Of a DNA stretch of 64,000 nucleotides, positions 28,234 through 37,839 are shown piece after piece. Each line of letters begins with the position of its first letter. The stretch's first letter is position 1. Origin of the DNA: Porticoccus hydrocarbonoclasticus MCTG13d (lineage in GTDB: Bacteria; Pseudomonadota; Gammaproteobacteria; Pseudomonadales; Porticoccaceae); NCBI RefSeq assembly GCF_000744735.1, contig NZ_JQMM01000001.1, forward strand, positions 1,736,001 to 1,800,000. The letters run 5' to 3'. The notes beneath the pieces were generated by a model. The model made no database searches. It had not been told where the DNA came from and saw only the letters and a program-made list of their open reading frames with translations. The translations under genes and the position numbers were made by a program.

Positions 28234-29087
28234 GAATGGGGTGATGTCTCAATAATTGAATCGGGGTAACTACACCAGTCGCTCCAGCTACCCGGATAGA
28301 GTTTTGCAGACTCGACCCCGATCATTGCCAGTGATAGCAAATCGACACAGGCGGTTACTCCCGAGCCACAATAAACCACAGGCGATGGCGACAATGTCAG
28401 TTTTTGCCAGACAAGACGCTGCTGTTCGATCGGCAGCATGTTGCCATCCACATCGACAAACTGCTGCCAGGGCACATTGATTGCGCCGGGTATATGGCCG
28501 GCGATCGGATCGATCGGTTCCTCTTCACCGCGATAGCGCGGGGCTTCCCTAGCGTCGATCAGTGCAGATGCGTTATCCCTGACGGATTGTTTGATATCAG
28601 GGCAGGTCGCGGTCATGGCGGCATTTTCAATGGCGAGAAAATCACCCGGCACTGCATTTTTCGGGATGGTTGTATTCGCCGGTAATCCGGCGGCCAGCCA
28701 TGCCTTGATGCCCCCGTCGAGAATGCGCACCTGAGGGTGTCCAAAATAGCGCAAAAGCCACCACAGGCGGGCGGCACCTGCCAGTCGGTTGTCATCATAG
28801 GCGATCACCAGCGAGTCCCTGGTTACACCGGATGCGCGCATGCGGTTCGTGAACGCCACCGGATCGGGTAACGGGTGTCGGCCGCCGTGTAGCCCCCTGG
28901 GTCCGGATAAATCTTTTTCCATATCCAGGTGAACAGCGCCGGGAATGTGGCCCCGTTGATAGGCGCTCAGCCCCTCGCCGGGGTCCGTCAATGAAAACCG
29001 GCAATCAAAAATGACCACCTTGCCTGCAAGGTGCTGTTGAAGTTGTTCCACACCGATTAGCCAACGTTTCATCCACTGTTCCTGCAT
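28230..29087 (-). CDS. sseA: 3-mercaptopyruvate sulfurtransferase
   Basis: A 285-residue two-domain rhodanese. The N-terminal domain is inactive, and the C-terminal one carries the catalytic cysteine C240 in the loop YCGSGVTACV; the CG[ST]GVT loop is characteristic of mercaptopyruvate rather than thiosulfate sulfurtransferases. Other marks are DARFSL-like FDCRFSLTDP and IPGAINVPWQQF. Translationally coupled to a TauE/SafE permease, so the sulfite or sulfane product may be exported. It is divergent from an MFS transporter. Confidence 0.88.
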   Translation of the reverse strand: MQEQWMKRWLIGVEQLQQHLAGKVVIFDCRFSLTDPGEGLSAYQRGHIPGAVHLDMEKDLSGPRGLHGGRHPLPDPVAFTNRMRASGVTRDSLVIAYDDNRLAGAARLWWLLRYFGHPQVRILDGGIKAWLAAGLPANTTIPKNAVPGDFLAIENAAMTATCPDIKQSVRDNASALIDAREAPRYRGEEEPIDPIAGHIPGAINVPWQQFVDVDGNMLPIEQQRLVWQKLTLSPSPVVYCGSGVTACVDLLSLAMIGVESAKLYPGSWSDWCSYPDSIIETSPHS

Positions 29088-29206
29088 AGGTGGTATTTCA
29101 CATTATCATAGTGCCAAATATCCGATGGATTTACGGGTATTTATTTGCATCATCCACGGTCTGCCCCTAACCTTGCCGAGCCCCTTTCAGGAACAACGGA
29201 CCTGCC

Positions 29207-30466
29207 ATGCTGAGATTGATTTTCCCGATCTGCGCGTTGCTGGCCAGTATTGCACTATTGCTGGTTGGTAGCGGCCTGCTCAATACTTTACTGGCCCTGC
29301 GTGGCACGGTTGAAGGCTATTCGGATAGTATGCTGGGTTTCATTATGTCCGGCTATTTTTTCGGTTTTTTTGTCGGCACTCACCTGGCATTGCCTTTGAT
29401 CAATCGTGTCGGTCATATTCGTACGTTTGCCTTTTGTGCGGCATTTACCGCCTGTTTTTCGCTACTGCATGTGCTGTTTCTTGATCCCTACATCTGGCTG
29501 CTGTTGAGGGTCATGACAGGTGCCAGCCTGGTTATTCTCTACACCGTGATTGAGAGCTGGTTGAACGGTCAGACATCCCCCGAGAACAGGGGCCGGGTCT
29601 TTGCCATTTATATGATGGTGACACTGATTGCCCTGGCACTGGCGCAACAATTTCTCCACCTGGCTGCGCCAACCGCTTTCACCCTTTTTGCCGTGTCTGC
29701 GATTCTGATCTGCCTCAGTGTGACGGCAATTACCTGGACGCGGATGGCGCAGCCAGTATTCTCTGATGCTCCGAAAATGAAGCTGAAAAGGTTGTGGGGG
29801 CTGGCACCGGTAGCCCTGATGGCCGCCGTGTTCTCTGGCCTTTCCATGGGAGCTTTCTGGGGCATGGGTGCGCTTTATGCCGGTCGTGTGGGCCTTGATA
29901 ATAGTGGCATTGCCACCTTTATCAGTTGCGTGATTATCGGCGGTGCCATTTTTCAATACCCACTGGGTCGTTATTCTGACCGCCATGACCGTCGCCGGGT
30001 GCTGGCATTTGCCAGCGCCCTGGCTGCCAGTGCTGCACTGTTGATGTCCTTTTTTTCCAATATGATGGGGCTGTTTCTGGCTGCTTCAGTCCTTTATGGC
30101 GGGATGGCATTTTTCATCTATCCGGTGGCGGTAGCCCACCTGGTGGATCATCTGGACCACGACGATATTTTGCCCGGTGGCAGCACTCTGTTGTTGATCC
30201 ACGGGATTGGTGCTGCGTTTGGACCGGCGTTGGCCGGTCAGCTTATGGACTCCCTCGGTCCCCACGCGCTGCCGGTATTTTTTGCGCTGATGCAGATGCT
30301 GTTGGCGCTATATACAGTCATCAAACTTCGCGAGGTGCAAGTGGAGGTACTGGAAAATGCCGGACAGTTTGTTGCCATGGTTCGCACAACGCCCTCGGCA
30401 TTGGAAATGATGCCCGACGAGCCGATTGAAGCTGAACTCAATACAGAGACTGATCATTCGAGGTGA
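29207..30466 (+). CDS. MFS transporter, YcaD-like
   Basis: A 419-residue major-facilitator protein with about twelve membrane helices. The segment TGASLVILYTVIESWLNGQ and the following PENRGRVFAIYMMVT are typical of the YcaD subgroup. The loop between helices 2 and 3 and a second one (YPLGRYSDRHDRRRVL) carry the MFS signature. The C-terminal 40 residues are hydrophilic and acidic. Substrate unknown. It has its own upstream region with the divergent sseA and is followed 80 bp later by an EamA transporter. Confidence 0.85.
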   Translation: MLRLIFPICALLASIALLLVGSGLLNTLLALRGTVEGYSDSMLGFIMSGYFFGFFVGTHLALPLINRVGHIRTFAFCAAFTACFSLLHVLFLDPYIWLLLRVMTGASLVILYTVIESWLNGQTSPENRGRVFAIYMMVTLIALALAQQFLHLAAPTAFTLFAVSAILICLSVTAITWTRMAQPVFSDAPKMKLKRLWGLAPVALMAAVFSGLSMGAFWGMGALYAGRVGLDNSGIATFISCVIIGGAIFQYPLGRYSDRHDRRRVLAFASALAASAALLMSFFSNMMGLFLAASVLYGGMAFFIYPVAVAHLVDHLDHDDILPGGSTLLLIHGIGAAFGPALAGQLMDSLGPHALPVFFALMQMLLALYTVIKLREVQVEVLENAGQFVAMVRTTPSALEMMPDEPIEAELNTETDHSR

Positions 30467-30546
30467 TTCACGGTTGCTGTGTGATGACATAAACAGCCCG
30501 TCAGGCGGGTGGTCGATTACTCTGGAAAAGCAGATCAGGTGAGCTA

Positions 30547-31425
30547 ATGGTTGTTCTATGGATGATGGGCGCGTTGCTGTCACTGTCGCTGATGGCGGTG
30601 GGGGCACGGGAGTTATCCGGTAGTGTCGATACATTCCAGACCCTGTTTATCCGCAGTGTGATTGGTCTGGTCATCATTTCTGTCATTATTTACCGGGTTG
30701 GCGGCAAGAAACACTTCATCACACAGCGACCAAAGCTCCATATTGTAAGAAACCTGTTTCACTTTGGGGGCCAGTATGGCTGGTTTCTGGGTATTGGTCT
30801 GTTGCCGCTGGCCCAGGTGTTTGCACTGGAATTCACAGTACCCTTCTGGGTAGCCATCATTGCAGCGGTGTTCCTGGGCGAACAGCTGACACCGAGGCGC
30901 ATGCTGGCAGTGGCATTGGGTATTGCCGGCGTGGTGGTTATTCTCAAGCCGGGTATTGAAATACTTGAGCTGGCCTCGTTGGTCGTACTGGCCTCGGCGC
31001 TAAGTTTTTCATGTGCGTATGTGGCCACCAAATCATTGTCCCGCAGTGAACATCCACTGACGGTTCTGTTCTATATGTGCCTGGTTCAGATGCCGGTCAG
31101 CCTTGTGCTGGCTTTGCCCAATTGGAGCCTGCCGCGTGCTCCAGAGCAATGGTGGTGGCTTTTTATTGTCGGGGTGACGGCGCTGACGGCCCACTTCTGT
31201 ATAACCACAGCCATGAAAACATCGGATGCGGGTATCGTCGTGACGCTGGATTTTCTGCGTTTGCCGTTAATCGGATTAGTGGGCATTCTGTTTTATCGCG
31301 AGGCTTTTGATATGGTCCTGTTGTTGGGGGCGGGCTTGATGCTTGCGGGCAATCTGATCAATATTTACCGGCCCAGAAAGCAGCGGGCGCTGTTGGTTGA
31401 TACCGTGGCTGCCGATAAAGAATAA
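30547..31425 (+). CDS. EamA/DMT-family transporter
   Basis: A 292-residue ten-helix drug/metabolite transporter made of two EamA repeats (about 1-130 and 145-280). The ends of the repeats show the usual pattern FWVAIIAAVFLGEQLTPRRM and PLIGLVGILFYREAFD. Substrate class cannot be inferred. The ATG has an AGGTGAGC ribosome site. It is on the same strand as the MFS gene before it and the SIMPL gene after it, but gaps of 80 and 39 bp make operon membership uncertain. Confidence 0.85.
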   Translation: MVVLWMMGALLSLSLMAVGARELSGSVDTFQTLFIRSVIGLVIISVIIYRVGGKKHFITQRPKLHIVRNLFHFGGQYGWFLGIGLLPLAQVFALEFTVPFWVAIIAAVFLGEQLTPRRMLAVALGIAGVVVILKPGIEILELASLVVLASALSFSCAYVATKSLSRSEHPLTVLFYMCLVQMPVSLVLALPNWSLPRAPEQWWWLFIVGVTALTAHFCITTAMKTSDAGIVVTLDFLRLPLIGLVGILFYREAFDMVLLLGAGLMLAGNLINIYRPRKQRALLVDTVAADKE

Positions 31426-31464
31426 TGATACTTCAACGGCGATTGATAACCAGTGAGATAGCGT

Positions 31465-32193
31465 ATGACTAAAATGTTGAGTGGTACCCGCTTCAGTGCC
31501 TTGATTCTGGGCGTGGCAATGATCGCAGGGTTGACCTCACTGGGTTACCTACTGGGCAATGCGCTTATTCAATTCAAGGAATACGAGCGAAGCGTCAATG
31601 TTAAGGGGCTTTCCGAGCGGGAATATCCTGCAGATGTGGTTATCTGGCCGATAGTGTTTGCTGAAGCGAGCAATGATCTGGAGCAGCTTTACAACTCAAT
31701 TGAGGACAGTAGCGGCAAAATCCGCCAGTTTCTGCTGGATAGCGGGTTGGAGGCCAGCGAGGTCAGTGTCTCTTTGCCGGCAATTACCGATAAGTCAGCC
31801 CGGGAATACGACAGTGGTACCCGCGCTGAATTCCGGTTCACTGCCAACCAGACGGTGACTATTTATTCTTCCCGGGTGGATCAGGTCAGGTCTTTGATGG
31901 CCTCCCTTTCTGAGTTGGGAAAGCAGGGTATCGTATTTACCGGGGGGAACTATCAGAGCCGCCCCGAGTTTCTTTTTACCCGGTTAAACGAGGTGAAACC
32001 GGCGATGATCGAGGAGGCCACCCGTGAGGCACGTCAGGTGGCGGAAAAATTTGCAGAAGATTCACAGAGCGAGCTGGGCAAAATCAAGCGCGCGTCACAG
32101 GGACAGTTCAGTATCTCGCCAAGAGATACCAACAATCCTCACATCATGAAAGTCAGGGTGGTGTCTACTATCGAGTACTACTTGTCGGACTGA
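31465..32193 (+). CDS. SIMPL domain-containing protein
   Basis: A 242-residue protein with an N-terminal hydrophobic segment (about 10-31) that serves as an uncleaved anchor or signal, then a SIMPL (DUF541) domain in the periplasm. Visible are the RSVNVKGLSEREYPADVVIWPI start and the ARQVAEKFAEDSQSELGKIKRASQGQFSI signature in two parts. Related bacterial proteins form large ring-like oligomers; function is unclear, with proposed links to oxidative-stress tolerance. It converges with the peptide ABC transporter cluster. Confidence 0.85.
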   Translation: MTKMLSGTRFSALILGVAMIAGLTSLGYLLGNALIQFKEYERSVNVKGLSEREYPADVVIWPIVFAEASNDLEQLYNSIEDSSGKIRQFLLDSGLEASEVSVSLPAITDKSAREYDSGTRAEFRFTANQTVTIYSSRVDQVRSLMASLSELGKQGIVFTGGNYQSRPEFLFTRLNEVKPAMIEEATREARQVAEKFAEDSQSELGKIKRASQGQFSISPRDTNNPHIMKVRVVSTIEYYLSD

Positions 32194-32239
32194 TTGCTGA
32201 CGCCTTTGGCGTGCATTAGAGAGTGCATTGGCGTGCTGT

Positions 32240-33883
32240 TTAAGCCAGTTCCCTAGGGGGCCTTGTCGATCGTGCAGGGTTTGTCGAAAGTGCAGGTATT
32301 GCCGATAGCAGTTTGCGGCTGTAGTCGTGCCCGGGATTGGCAAACAGGGTCTCGGTCTCGGCAATTTCCACCAGTTCGCCGTGATGCATCACGGCGATAC
32401 GGTCGGCGATATAGCGCACTACGGACAGATCGTGGGAAATAAACAGCATGGTCAGGTTGTGCTTCTCCACCAGCGCCAGAATCAAGGCCAGTATTTGCGC
32501 CTGAATCGTCACGTCCAGCGCCGAAACAGGTTCATCGGCGATAATCAGTTCCGGTTTGGTGGCAATGGCCCGGCCAATCGCGATGCGCTGTCGTTGGCCC
32601 CCTGAAAACTCGTGGGGGTATTTGCGAATTGCCGCTCTGGCCAGTCCCACATCGTCCATCAGTGCCAATACCTGTGCCGTTACCGTTTTTCGGGTTGCCA
32701 GGCCGTGGTAGAGCAGCGGTTCTGCGAGGCAGTCAAAGACGGTCATGCGAGGGTTAAGGGATGCGTAGGGGTCCTGAAAAATCATCTGCATCCGGCGGCG
32801 CAGTGGAGTCATTCGTTTCTGCCGGAGGCCCACCAGATCCGTGCCATCAAATATCACAGTGCCGCTGGTCACCGGCACCAGCTGCAATATGGATCTGCCC
32901 AGTGTCGATTTGCCGGAACCGGACTCACCCACCAGCCCGAGAATCTCGCCGCGCTGAATAGTCAGGGATACCTCGTTTACAGCTTTTTTGTCCGCTTTCT
33001 GTCGGCTGAGCCATCCTCCGCTGTTATCCGCGAAACAGGTGGTCAAGCGGTCAATCAGCAGCAATGGTTGATCGCTGGGCTGAGACGGATGGGGTTTGCT
33101 GCCCGACGGAATCGATGCCAGTAATGTCCTGGTATAGCCTGAACGGGGTTTCTGGAAAATATCGTTGACCGGCCCTGTCTCAACGATTCTGCCTTCCTTC
33201 ATCACGGCCACCCGGTCCGCCAGACCGGCCACGACAGCCAGGTCGTGGCTGATAAAAATGACGGCGATATTGCGCCGCTTTTGCAGTGCCTTGATCAGGG
33301 AGAGGATCTGGGCCTGTATGGTCACATCGAGCGCGGTGGTCGGTTCATCACAGATCAGCAGTTTCGGTTCGGCAATCATCGCCATCGCGATCATTACCCG
33401 TTGGCGCATCCCTCCCGAGAATTCGTGCGGGTAGCTGTGAATACGCGTTTCTGGGTCGGCAATACCCACTTCATCGAGCATCGTTACAGCGCGTTTCAGG
33501 GCCTGCTGACGGTTCAGGTTTCGATGGTATAAGAGTGGTTCAATCAGCTGTTCGCCCACAGTCAGGTAGGGGTTTAGCGATGTCATGGGATCCTGAAAAA
33601 TGATTCCGATTTCGTTGCCTCTGATCCGGCGCAGAGTGTCCGGTTGCATGCTCAGCAAGTCACGGCCTTCAAACAGTGCAATCCCCGACTCAATTTTTCC
33701 CGGTGGTTGGGGTATCAAGTTCAGCAGGCTGTAACAGGTCACTGATTTGCCTGAGCCGGATTCACCCACGATGGCCAGTATTTCCCCTTGATCCACGGAA
33801 AAACTGACACCGTCCACAGCCTTCATTACCCCCGCACGGGTGTGGAAATGGACGTTCAGGTTATCAACATTTAAAAGTGTCAT
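32240..33883 (-). CDS. peptide ABC transporter fused double ATPase (OppD-OppF / YejF type)
   Basis: A 547-residue protein containing two complete ABC ATPase domains in tandem. Domain 1 has Walker A GESGSGKS, signature FSGGMRQRVMIAMA and Walker B LLICDEPTTALD. Domain 2 has GESGSGKSTLG, FSGGQRQRIAIGRA and LIIADEPVSALD. Each is followed by the oligopeptide-type C-terminal motif. It powers uptake through the OppB and OppC permeases encoded just upstream. A 66-bp AT-rich gap separates it from oppC. Fused DF proteins are known (YejF, GsiA); substrate range here is probably di- or oligopeptides. Confidence 0.92.
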   Translation of the reverse strand: MTLLNVDNLNVHFHTRAGVMKAVDGVSFSVDQGEILAIVGESGSGKSVTCYSLLNLIPQPPGKIESGIALFEGRDLLSMQPDTLRRIRGNEIGIIFQDPMTSLNPYLTVGEQLIEPLLYHRNLNRQQALKRAVTMLDEVGIADPETRIHSYPHEFSGGMRQRVMIAMAMIAEPKLLICDEPTTALDVTIQAQILSLIKALQKRRNIAVIFISHDLAVVAGLADRVAVMKEGRIVETGPVNDIFQKPRSGYTRTLLASIPSGSKPHPSQPSDQPLLLIDRLTTCFADNSGGWLSRQKADKKAVNEVSLTIQRGEILGLVGESGSGKSTLGRSILQLVPVTSGTVIFDGTDLVGLRQKRMTPLRRRMQMIFQDPYASLNPRMTVFDCLAEPLLYHGLATRKTVTAQVLALMDDVGLARAAIRKYPHEFSGGQRQRIAIGRAIATKPELIIADEPVSALDVTIQAQILALILALVEKHNLTMLFISHDLSVVRYIADRIAVMHHGELVEIAETETLFANPGHDYSRKLLSAIPALSTNPARSTRPPRELA

Positions 33884-33949
33884 ATTATTTTATAAATCAT
33901 AAAGTTGCAGGTTTATATTGATAAATCAATTTAACTGTTTTCTGCTCTG

Positions 33950-34834
33950 CTAATCCTTTGATGCTTTGGGGTCCAGGGCATCCCGCAGGCCATCACCGAG
34001 GAAGTTGAGTGCGAAGAGGGTGATGGATAATGCCAGCCCCGGGAATATCAACAGCCAGGGGTATTCCTCCATGCTCTCGACACCGTGGGAAATCAGTAAT
34101 CCCCAGGAGCTCTGGGGTGGTTGGATGCCCAGCCCGAGAAAACTGAGGAAGGCTTCCAGCAGCATCACATTGGGAATGGTCAGGGTGGTGTAGACAATGA
34201 CCGGGCCCAGTGTATTCGGGATCAGGTGTCGGCGAATGATGATCCAGCGGGACAGGCCCATCGAAAAAGCCGCCTCAATAAATTCCTGATGGCGAAGATT
34301 CTGTACCTGCCCCCGGACTATGCGCGCCATGGTGAGCCATTCCACCGCACCAATCGCCAGGAACAGCAACAGAATATTGCGGCCGAATACCACCATAAGC
34401 AGCACAATGAAAATCATAAAGGGCAGGGCATAGAGAATATCTACCAACCGCATCATCACAGCATCGACGCGGCCTCCGGCATAGCCGGCCACGGTACCCC
34501 AGAGCACGCCGATGACCAGCGCCACGCCAGTGGCAACAAAGCCCACCAGTAGAGAGACGCGACTGCCGTACATAATGCGGGTCAGCATATCCCGGCCAAA
34601 GATATCCGTGCCCAGCCAGTGTGCTGCCGACGGCGGTGAGGCCCCCAGTTGCAGGTTCTGCTGCTCGTAGCCGTAGGGGGCTATCCAGGGTGTCAGCAGT
34701 GCGATGACACAGAAGAAGGCTATGACAGCGAGGCCAAACAGGGCCAGATGATTTTTGCGCAGCCGCACCCAGCCATCGCGCCAGAGCGACGTCCCTTTTT
34801 CCGAAGCCGATGCTGCTGGTATGGGATTTACCAT
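33950..34834 (-). CDS. oppC: peptide ABC transporter permease OppC
   Basis: A six-helix inner-membrane permease of the DppC/OppC family, starting with an N-terminal amphipathic stretch and a first helix (NHLALFGLAVIAFFCVIALL). GTDIFGRDMLTRIMYGSRVSL is the diagnostic periplasmic-loop motif, and the EAA-type loop toward the ATPase is AFSMGLSRWIIIRRHLIPN. ATG 34834 (MVNPIPAAS) is selected because it overlaps the oppB stop in TGATG; an upstream in-frame ATG at 34879 lies inside oppB and would add 15 residues. Product about 294 residues. Confidence 0.9.
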   Translation of the reverse strand: MVNPIPAASASEKGTSLWRDGWVRLRKNHLALFGLAVIAFFCVIALLTPWIAPYGYEQQNLQLGASPPSAAHWLGTDIFGRDMLTRIMYGSRVSLLVGFVATGVALVIGVLWGTVAGYAGGRVDAVMMRLVDILYALPFMIFIVLLMVVFGRNILLLFLAIGAVEWLTMARIVRGQVQNLRHQEFIEAAFSMGLSRWIIIRRHLIPNTLGPVIVYTTLTIPNVMLLEAFLSFLGLGIQPPQSSWGLLISHGVESMEEYPWLLIFPGLALSITLFALNFLGDGLRDALDPKASKD

Positions 34835-35769
34835 CAGCGGGACCTGCTCAGTTGGTGGCGCAATTTTGGATTGATCCACACGGCAACAATATCGGATAAC
34901 AGATTAAACAGGACGATAAGCGCCGCGAAAAAGACCGTTGTGCCGAGAATCATGGTGTAGTCACGGTTGAAGGCCGCCTGCACATAAAACCGACCGAGCC
35001 CGGGGATCTGGAAGATGGTTTCGACCACAAAGGAACCGCTCAGCAGTCCCGCAAACGCCGGGCCGAGAAAGGCCACCACGGGTATCAGTCCGCCGCGCAG
35101 GGCATGTTTCAGTACCACCACCCGTTCTGGCAGACCTTTGGCCCGGGCGGTGCGAATATAGTCCTGGGACATGACCTCCAGCATGCCGCCGCGACTCAGT
35201 CTGGCAATATAGGCGGCGTAACCGGTACCGAGGGTAATCGCCGGCAATAGCTTGTCACCGGCGAGCTCCCCCCAACCGGATACCGGCAGCCATTCCAGCC
35301 AGATGCCAAAGATCAGCACCAGCAACGGCCCCATCAGAAAAGAGGGCATGCAGATACCCAGCATGGCCGCCGACATGGGCAGGTAATCCTGGGGGGTATT
35401 GGGTCGCAGTGCCGCTATCACCCCGGCACAGACGCCGATCAGGATAGCCACCAACATGGCATAAAATGCCAGTTCGGCAGTGATGGGCAACCCCCCGGCA
35501 ATCAACTCGTTGACAGTTCGCCCCGGATAGCGGAAGGAGGGCCCAAATTCCCCCTGGGCGAGATCGCCCAGGTAGCTCAAGTATTGTTGCCAGACGGGTT
35601 GGTCGAGCCGGTACTGAGCCTCCAGCGCCCTGACCACTTCCGGCGGCACTGCCTTTTCCGCGCTGAACGGGCCGCCCGGTGCACATCTCACCAACAGGAA
35701 AGTGGCAGTGATAACCACCAGTAATACCGGAATGGCCTGTAATAACCGACTCAGAATAAAGCGCAACAT
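34834..35769 (-). CDS. oppB: peptide ABC transporter permease OppB
   Basis: A 311-residue permease with the OppB/DppB N-terminus (MLRFILSRLLQAIPVLLVVI) and APGGPF loop. The EAA loop is TARAKGLPERVVVLKHALRGGLIPV. Six helices are predicted by eye. It pairs with OppC to form the translocation path. Its start and the oppA stop share TGATG, and its own stop shares TGATG with oppC, so the three are tightly coupled. Confidence 0.92.
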   Translation of the reverse strand: MLRFILSRLLQAIPVLLVVITATFLLVRCAPGGPFSAEKAVPPEVVRALEAQYRLDQPVWQQYLSYLGDLAQGEFGPSFRYPGRTVNELIAGGLPITAELAFYAMLVAILIGVCAGVIAALRPNTPQDYLPMSAAMLGICMPSFLMGPLLVLIFGIWLEWLPVSGWGELAGDKLLPAITLGTGYAAYIARLSRGGMLEVMSQDYIRTARAKGLPERVVVLKHALRGGLIPVVAFLGPAFAGLLSGSFVVETIFQIPGLGRFYVQAAFNRDYTMILGTTVFFAALIVLFNLLSDIVAVWINPKLRHQLSRSR

Positions 35770-37409
35770 CAGTGTGGCAACTCTGCAGCCGGCTTCTTAT
35801 CGAGAGACAGGTTTTTGTACAGGGTGTAGTCGAGGATATTCGGCTCAAGCCCTTTAAGTGCAGGATGCACCAGACTTTTGCTGGTATAGATGTGAATCGG
35901 AATAATCGGCATATCCTCCAGTAACAGCGCTTCCGCCTCACGCATCAGTCGATAGCGTTCCTCGCGCGTCTCTGTCCTCGGCGCCTCCTCCAGTATCAGC
36001 TGGTCGAAGCGGGCACTGGACCAGCCGGTGCGGTTATTGCCACCGTCGGTTATCCACATATCGAGAAAGGTGTTGGGGTCCACGTAATCGCCAATCCAGC
36101 CGGCGCGGGCAATACCATAGTTTCCACTGTCCACCGAGTTCAGAAACACTTTCCAGTCCTGATTGTGGAGACTCACCTTGATACCCAGCTCCTTGTACCA
36201 CATCTGTTGGATAGCCACGGCAATTTTATGGTGTCCCTCTGAAGTGTTGAACAGTAACTCGGTAACCGGAAAACCTTCGCCACCGGGGTAACCCGCTTCC
36301 GCCAGCAGTACCCGCGCCCGTGCCGGGTCATAGGCAAAGCCATCGGGGGCGGTGTAGCCCAGCGTATCCGGCGGCGTAAAGGTGTAGGCCGGCAGCTCAT
36401 CGCCCTTCGTCACCTGCCGGACAATCGCTTCCCTGTCGATACTCATGGCCAGCGCCCGGCGAACCCGTTTGTCGCTGAGGTGTGGCACCTGGGTATTGAT
36501 GCGATAGAAATAATTGCCCAGATACGGATGGGTGTGCAGCAGCCCTGGATGATCCCGCCGATAGACCGCCAGTTTATCGATCGGCACGGTGGCGGTGCGG
36601 TGCAGTTGCCCGGAGCGAAACATCCGCTCCTCGGTGGTGATGTTTTCCGTGGGGTAGAAGTGGATGGCATTGAGCGACACGTTTTCAGCATCCCAATAGT
36701 GGGGATTCTTTTCCACCACCACACGCTTGAACAGTTGCCATCCGGTCAGGGAGAAGGGGCCATTGCCGACAAAGTTGCCGGGCCTGGTCCAGAGGCTGCC
36801 GCGTTGGTCGGGCGGGCCAAATTTTTCAATGGTGGCGCGGTGCAGTGGGAAGTAACTGTAGTGATCGAGCAATTGCAGGAAGTAGGGCGTTGGGTTGGCA
36901 AGCTCAACCTCCAGTGTATGATCGTCGACAACATTGATGCCTACGGCAGAAAAATCACTCAGCTCCTGTCTAAAATACGCCTCCGCATTTTTGATGGCAA
37001 ACAGCATATAAGCGTATTGATTGCCGAGCGAGGGCTGTAATGCCCGCCACCAGGACCAGGCGAAATCCCCGGCTGTGACAGGGTCCCCGTTTGACCAGCG
37101 CGCGTCATCGCGCAGCTGAAATGTATAACGCTTGCCATCGGCGCTTATGTCCCAATGGGTCGCCACACCGGGAACAGGTTCCAGTGTTGAGGGATCTTTC
37201 AGTACAAGTCCTTCAAGGAGGGCCGTGAGGATATTGTGTTCGGGAACCCCCGTGACAATATGCGGGTCCAGCTCCTGGGGATCAGTGCCATTGCCGAGGT
37301 GGAGTATTCCCTGTCGGTTGCCACTGGTGGTGTTGCTCTCCCCCTGACTGCAGGCCACTACCAACAGGCTGAGCAGGAGGCTGGCAGAGACCATTTTCAG
37401 GAACGGCAT
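35769..37409 (-). CDS. oppA: oligopeptide-binding lipoprotein OppA
   Basis: A 546-residue periplasmic solute-binding protein of the SBP family 5. The signal ends in a lipobox (SLLLSLLVVAC), so it should be a lipoprotein. The mature part shows LHLGNGTDPQELDPHIVTG and the AMSIDREAIVRQVTKG helix typical of OppA. It delivers oligopeptides to OppBC and the fused ATPase. First gene of the unit; the promoter must lie in the 75 bp between it and the 4.5S RNA promoter, which faces the other way. Confidence 0.92.
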   Translation of the reverse strand: MPFLKMVSASLLLSLLVVACSQGESNTTSGNRQGILHLGNGTDPQELDPHIVTGVPEHNILTALLEGLVLKDPSTLEPVPGVATHWDISADGKRYTFQLRDDARWSNGDPVTAGDFAWSWWRALQPSLGNQYAYMLFAIKNAEAYFRQELSDFSAVGINVVDDHTLEVELANPTPYFLQLLDHYSYFPLHRATIEKFGPPDQRGSLWTRPGNFVGNGPFSLTGWQLFKRVVVEKNPHYWDAENVSLNAIHFYPTENITTEERMFRSGQLHRTATVPIDKLAVYRRDHPGLLHTHPYLGNYFYRINTQVPHLSDKRVRRALAMSIDREAIVRQVTKGDELPAYTFTPPDTLGYTAPDGFAYDPARARVLLAEAGYPGGEGFPVTELLFNTSEGHHKIAVAIQQMWYKELGIKVSLHNQDWKVFLNSVDSGNYGIARAGWIGDYVDPNTFLDMWITDGGNNRTGWSSARFDQLILEEAPRTETREERYRLMREAEALLLEDMPIIPIHIYTSKSLVHPALKGLEPNILDYTLYKNLSLDKKPAAELPH

Positions 37410-37484
37410 AGATTGCTCAATAGCGTGATAGGAGACAGGCTATGTTAGGCAAGGACGGCATTGAGTGCCAGCCCCCGATCGTGG

Positions 37485-37513
37485 TTGAAATAGCGGTTCC
37501 GAAGGACCATAAT
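37485..37513 (+). promoter_or_regulatory. sigma-70 promoter of the 4.5S RNA gene
   Basis: TTGAAA (37485-37490) and CATAAT (37508-37513) with an exact 17-bp spacer. Start would be near 37520, leaving a leader of about 35 nt before the mature RNA. Such a leader would need removal by RNase P, as is known for E. coli 4.5S RNA. Confidence 0.55.
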
Positions 37514-37555
37514 GCCCACCCTTCGGGAGTTCTGTACAAGACTCCGATTCTTTAT

Positions 37556-37670
<115 letters not shown>

Positions 37671-37702
37671 AGTTTATTTTCAAACATGACTATCCATAAA
37701 AT

Positions 37703-37736
37703 CCGGCGCAGATTCGCGAGCCGGGCGTGTTTTTTT
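37703..37736 (+). terminator. intrinsic terminator of ffs
   Basis: CCGGC (37703-37707) pairs with GCCGG (37720-37724), with a further GC/GC step inside, and is followed by GCGTG and seven T residues ending at 37736. It lies 33 nt after the predicted 4.5S RNA end. Confidence 0.6.
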
Positions 37737-37739
37737 GAC

Positions 37740-37807
37740 GAAAAATAAATCCCCAACTACCACCCGAGCATCTGGAGAAGCGACCATGCTCAGATTGTAG
37801 CCGGGGA
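37740..37807 (-). terminator. intrinsic terminator of the nitrate operon
   Basis: Read on the - strand after the nasA stop, an 11-bp stem (TCCCC-GG-CTAC with GTAG-TT-GGGGA, two G-U pairs) encloses a second hairpin (GAGCAT/ATGCTC). It is followed by a U-rich run at 37749-37740. It ends the nrtA-nasA transcript and abuts the oppositely oriented ffs terminator, insulating the two units. Confidence 0.6.
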
Positions 37808-37839
37808 CCAGTCGTGTCATAAGTGCTTTGCCCTGTTAT

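Noticed and set aside
32194-32239. Bidirectional terminator between the SIMPL gene and the transporter ATPase
   Set aside because: Only a five-bp ACGCC/GGCGT hairpin without a U-run is visible; too weak to list.
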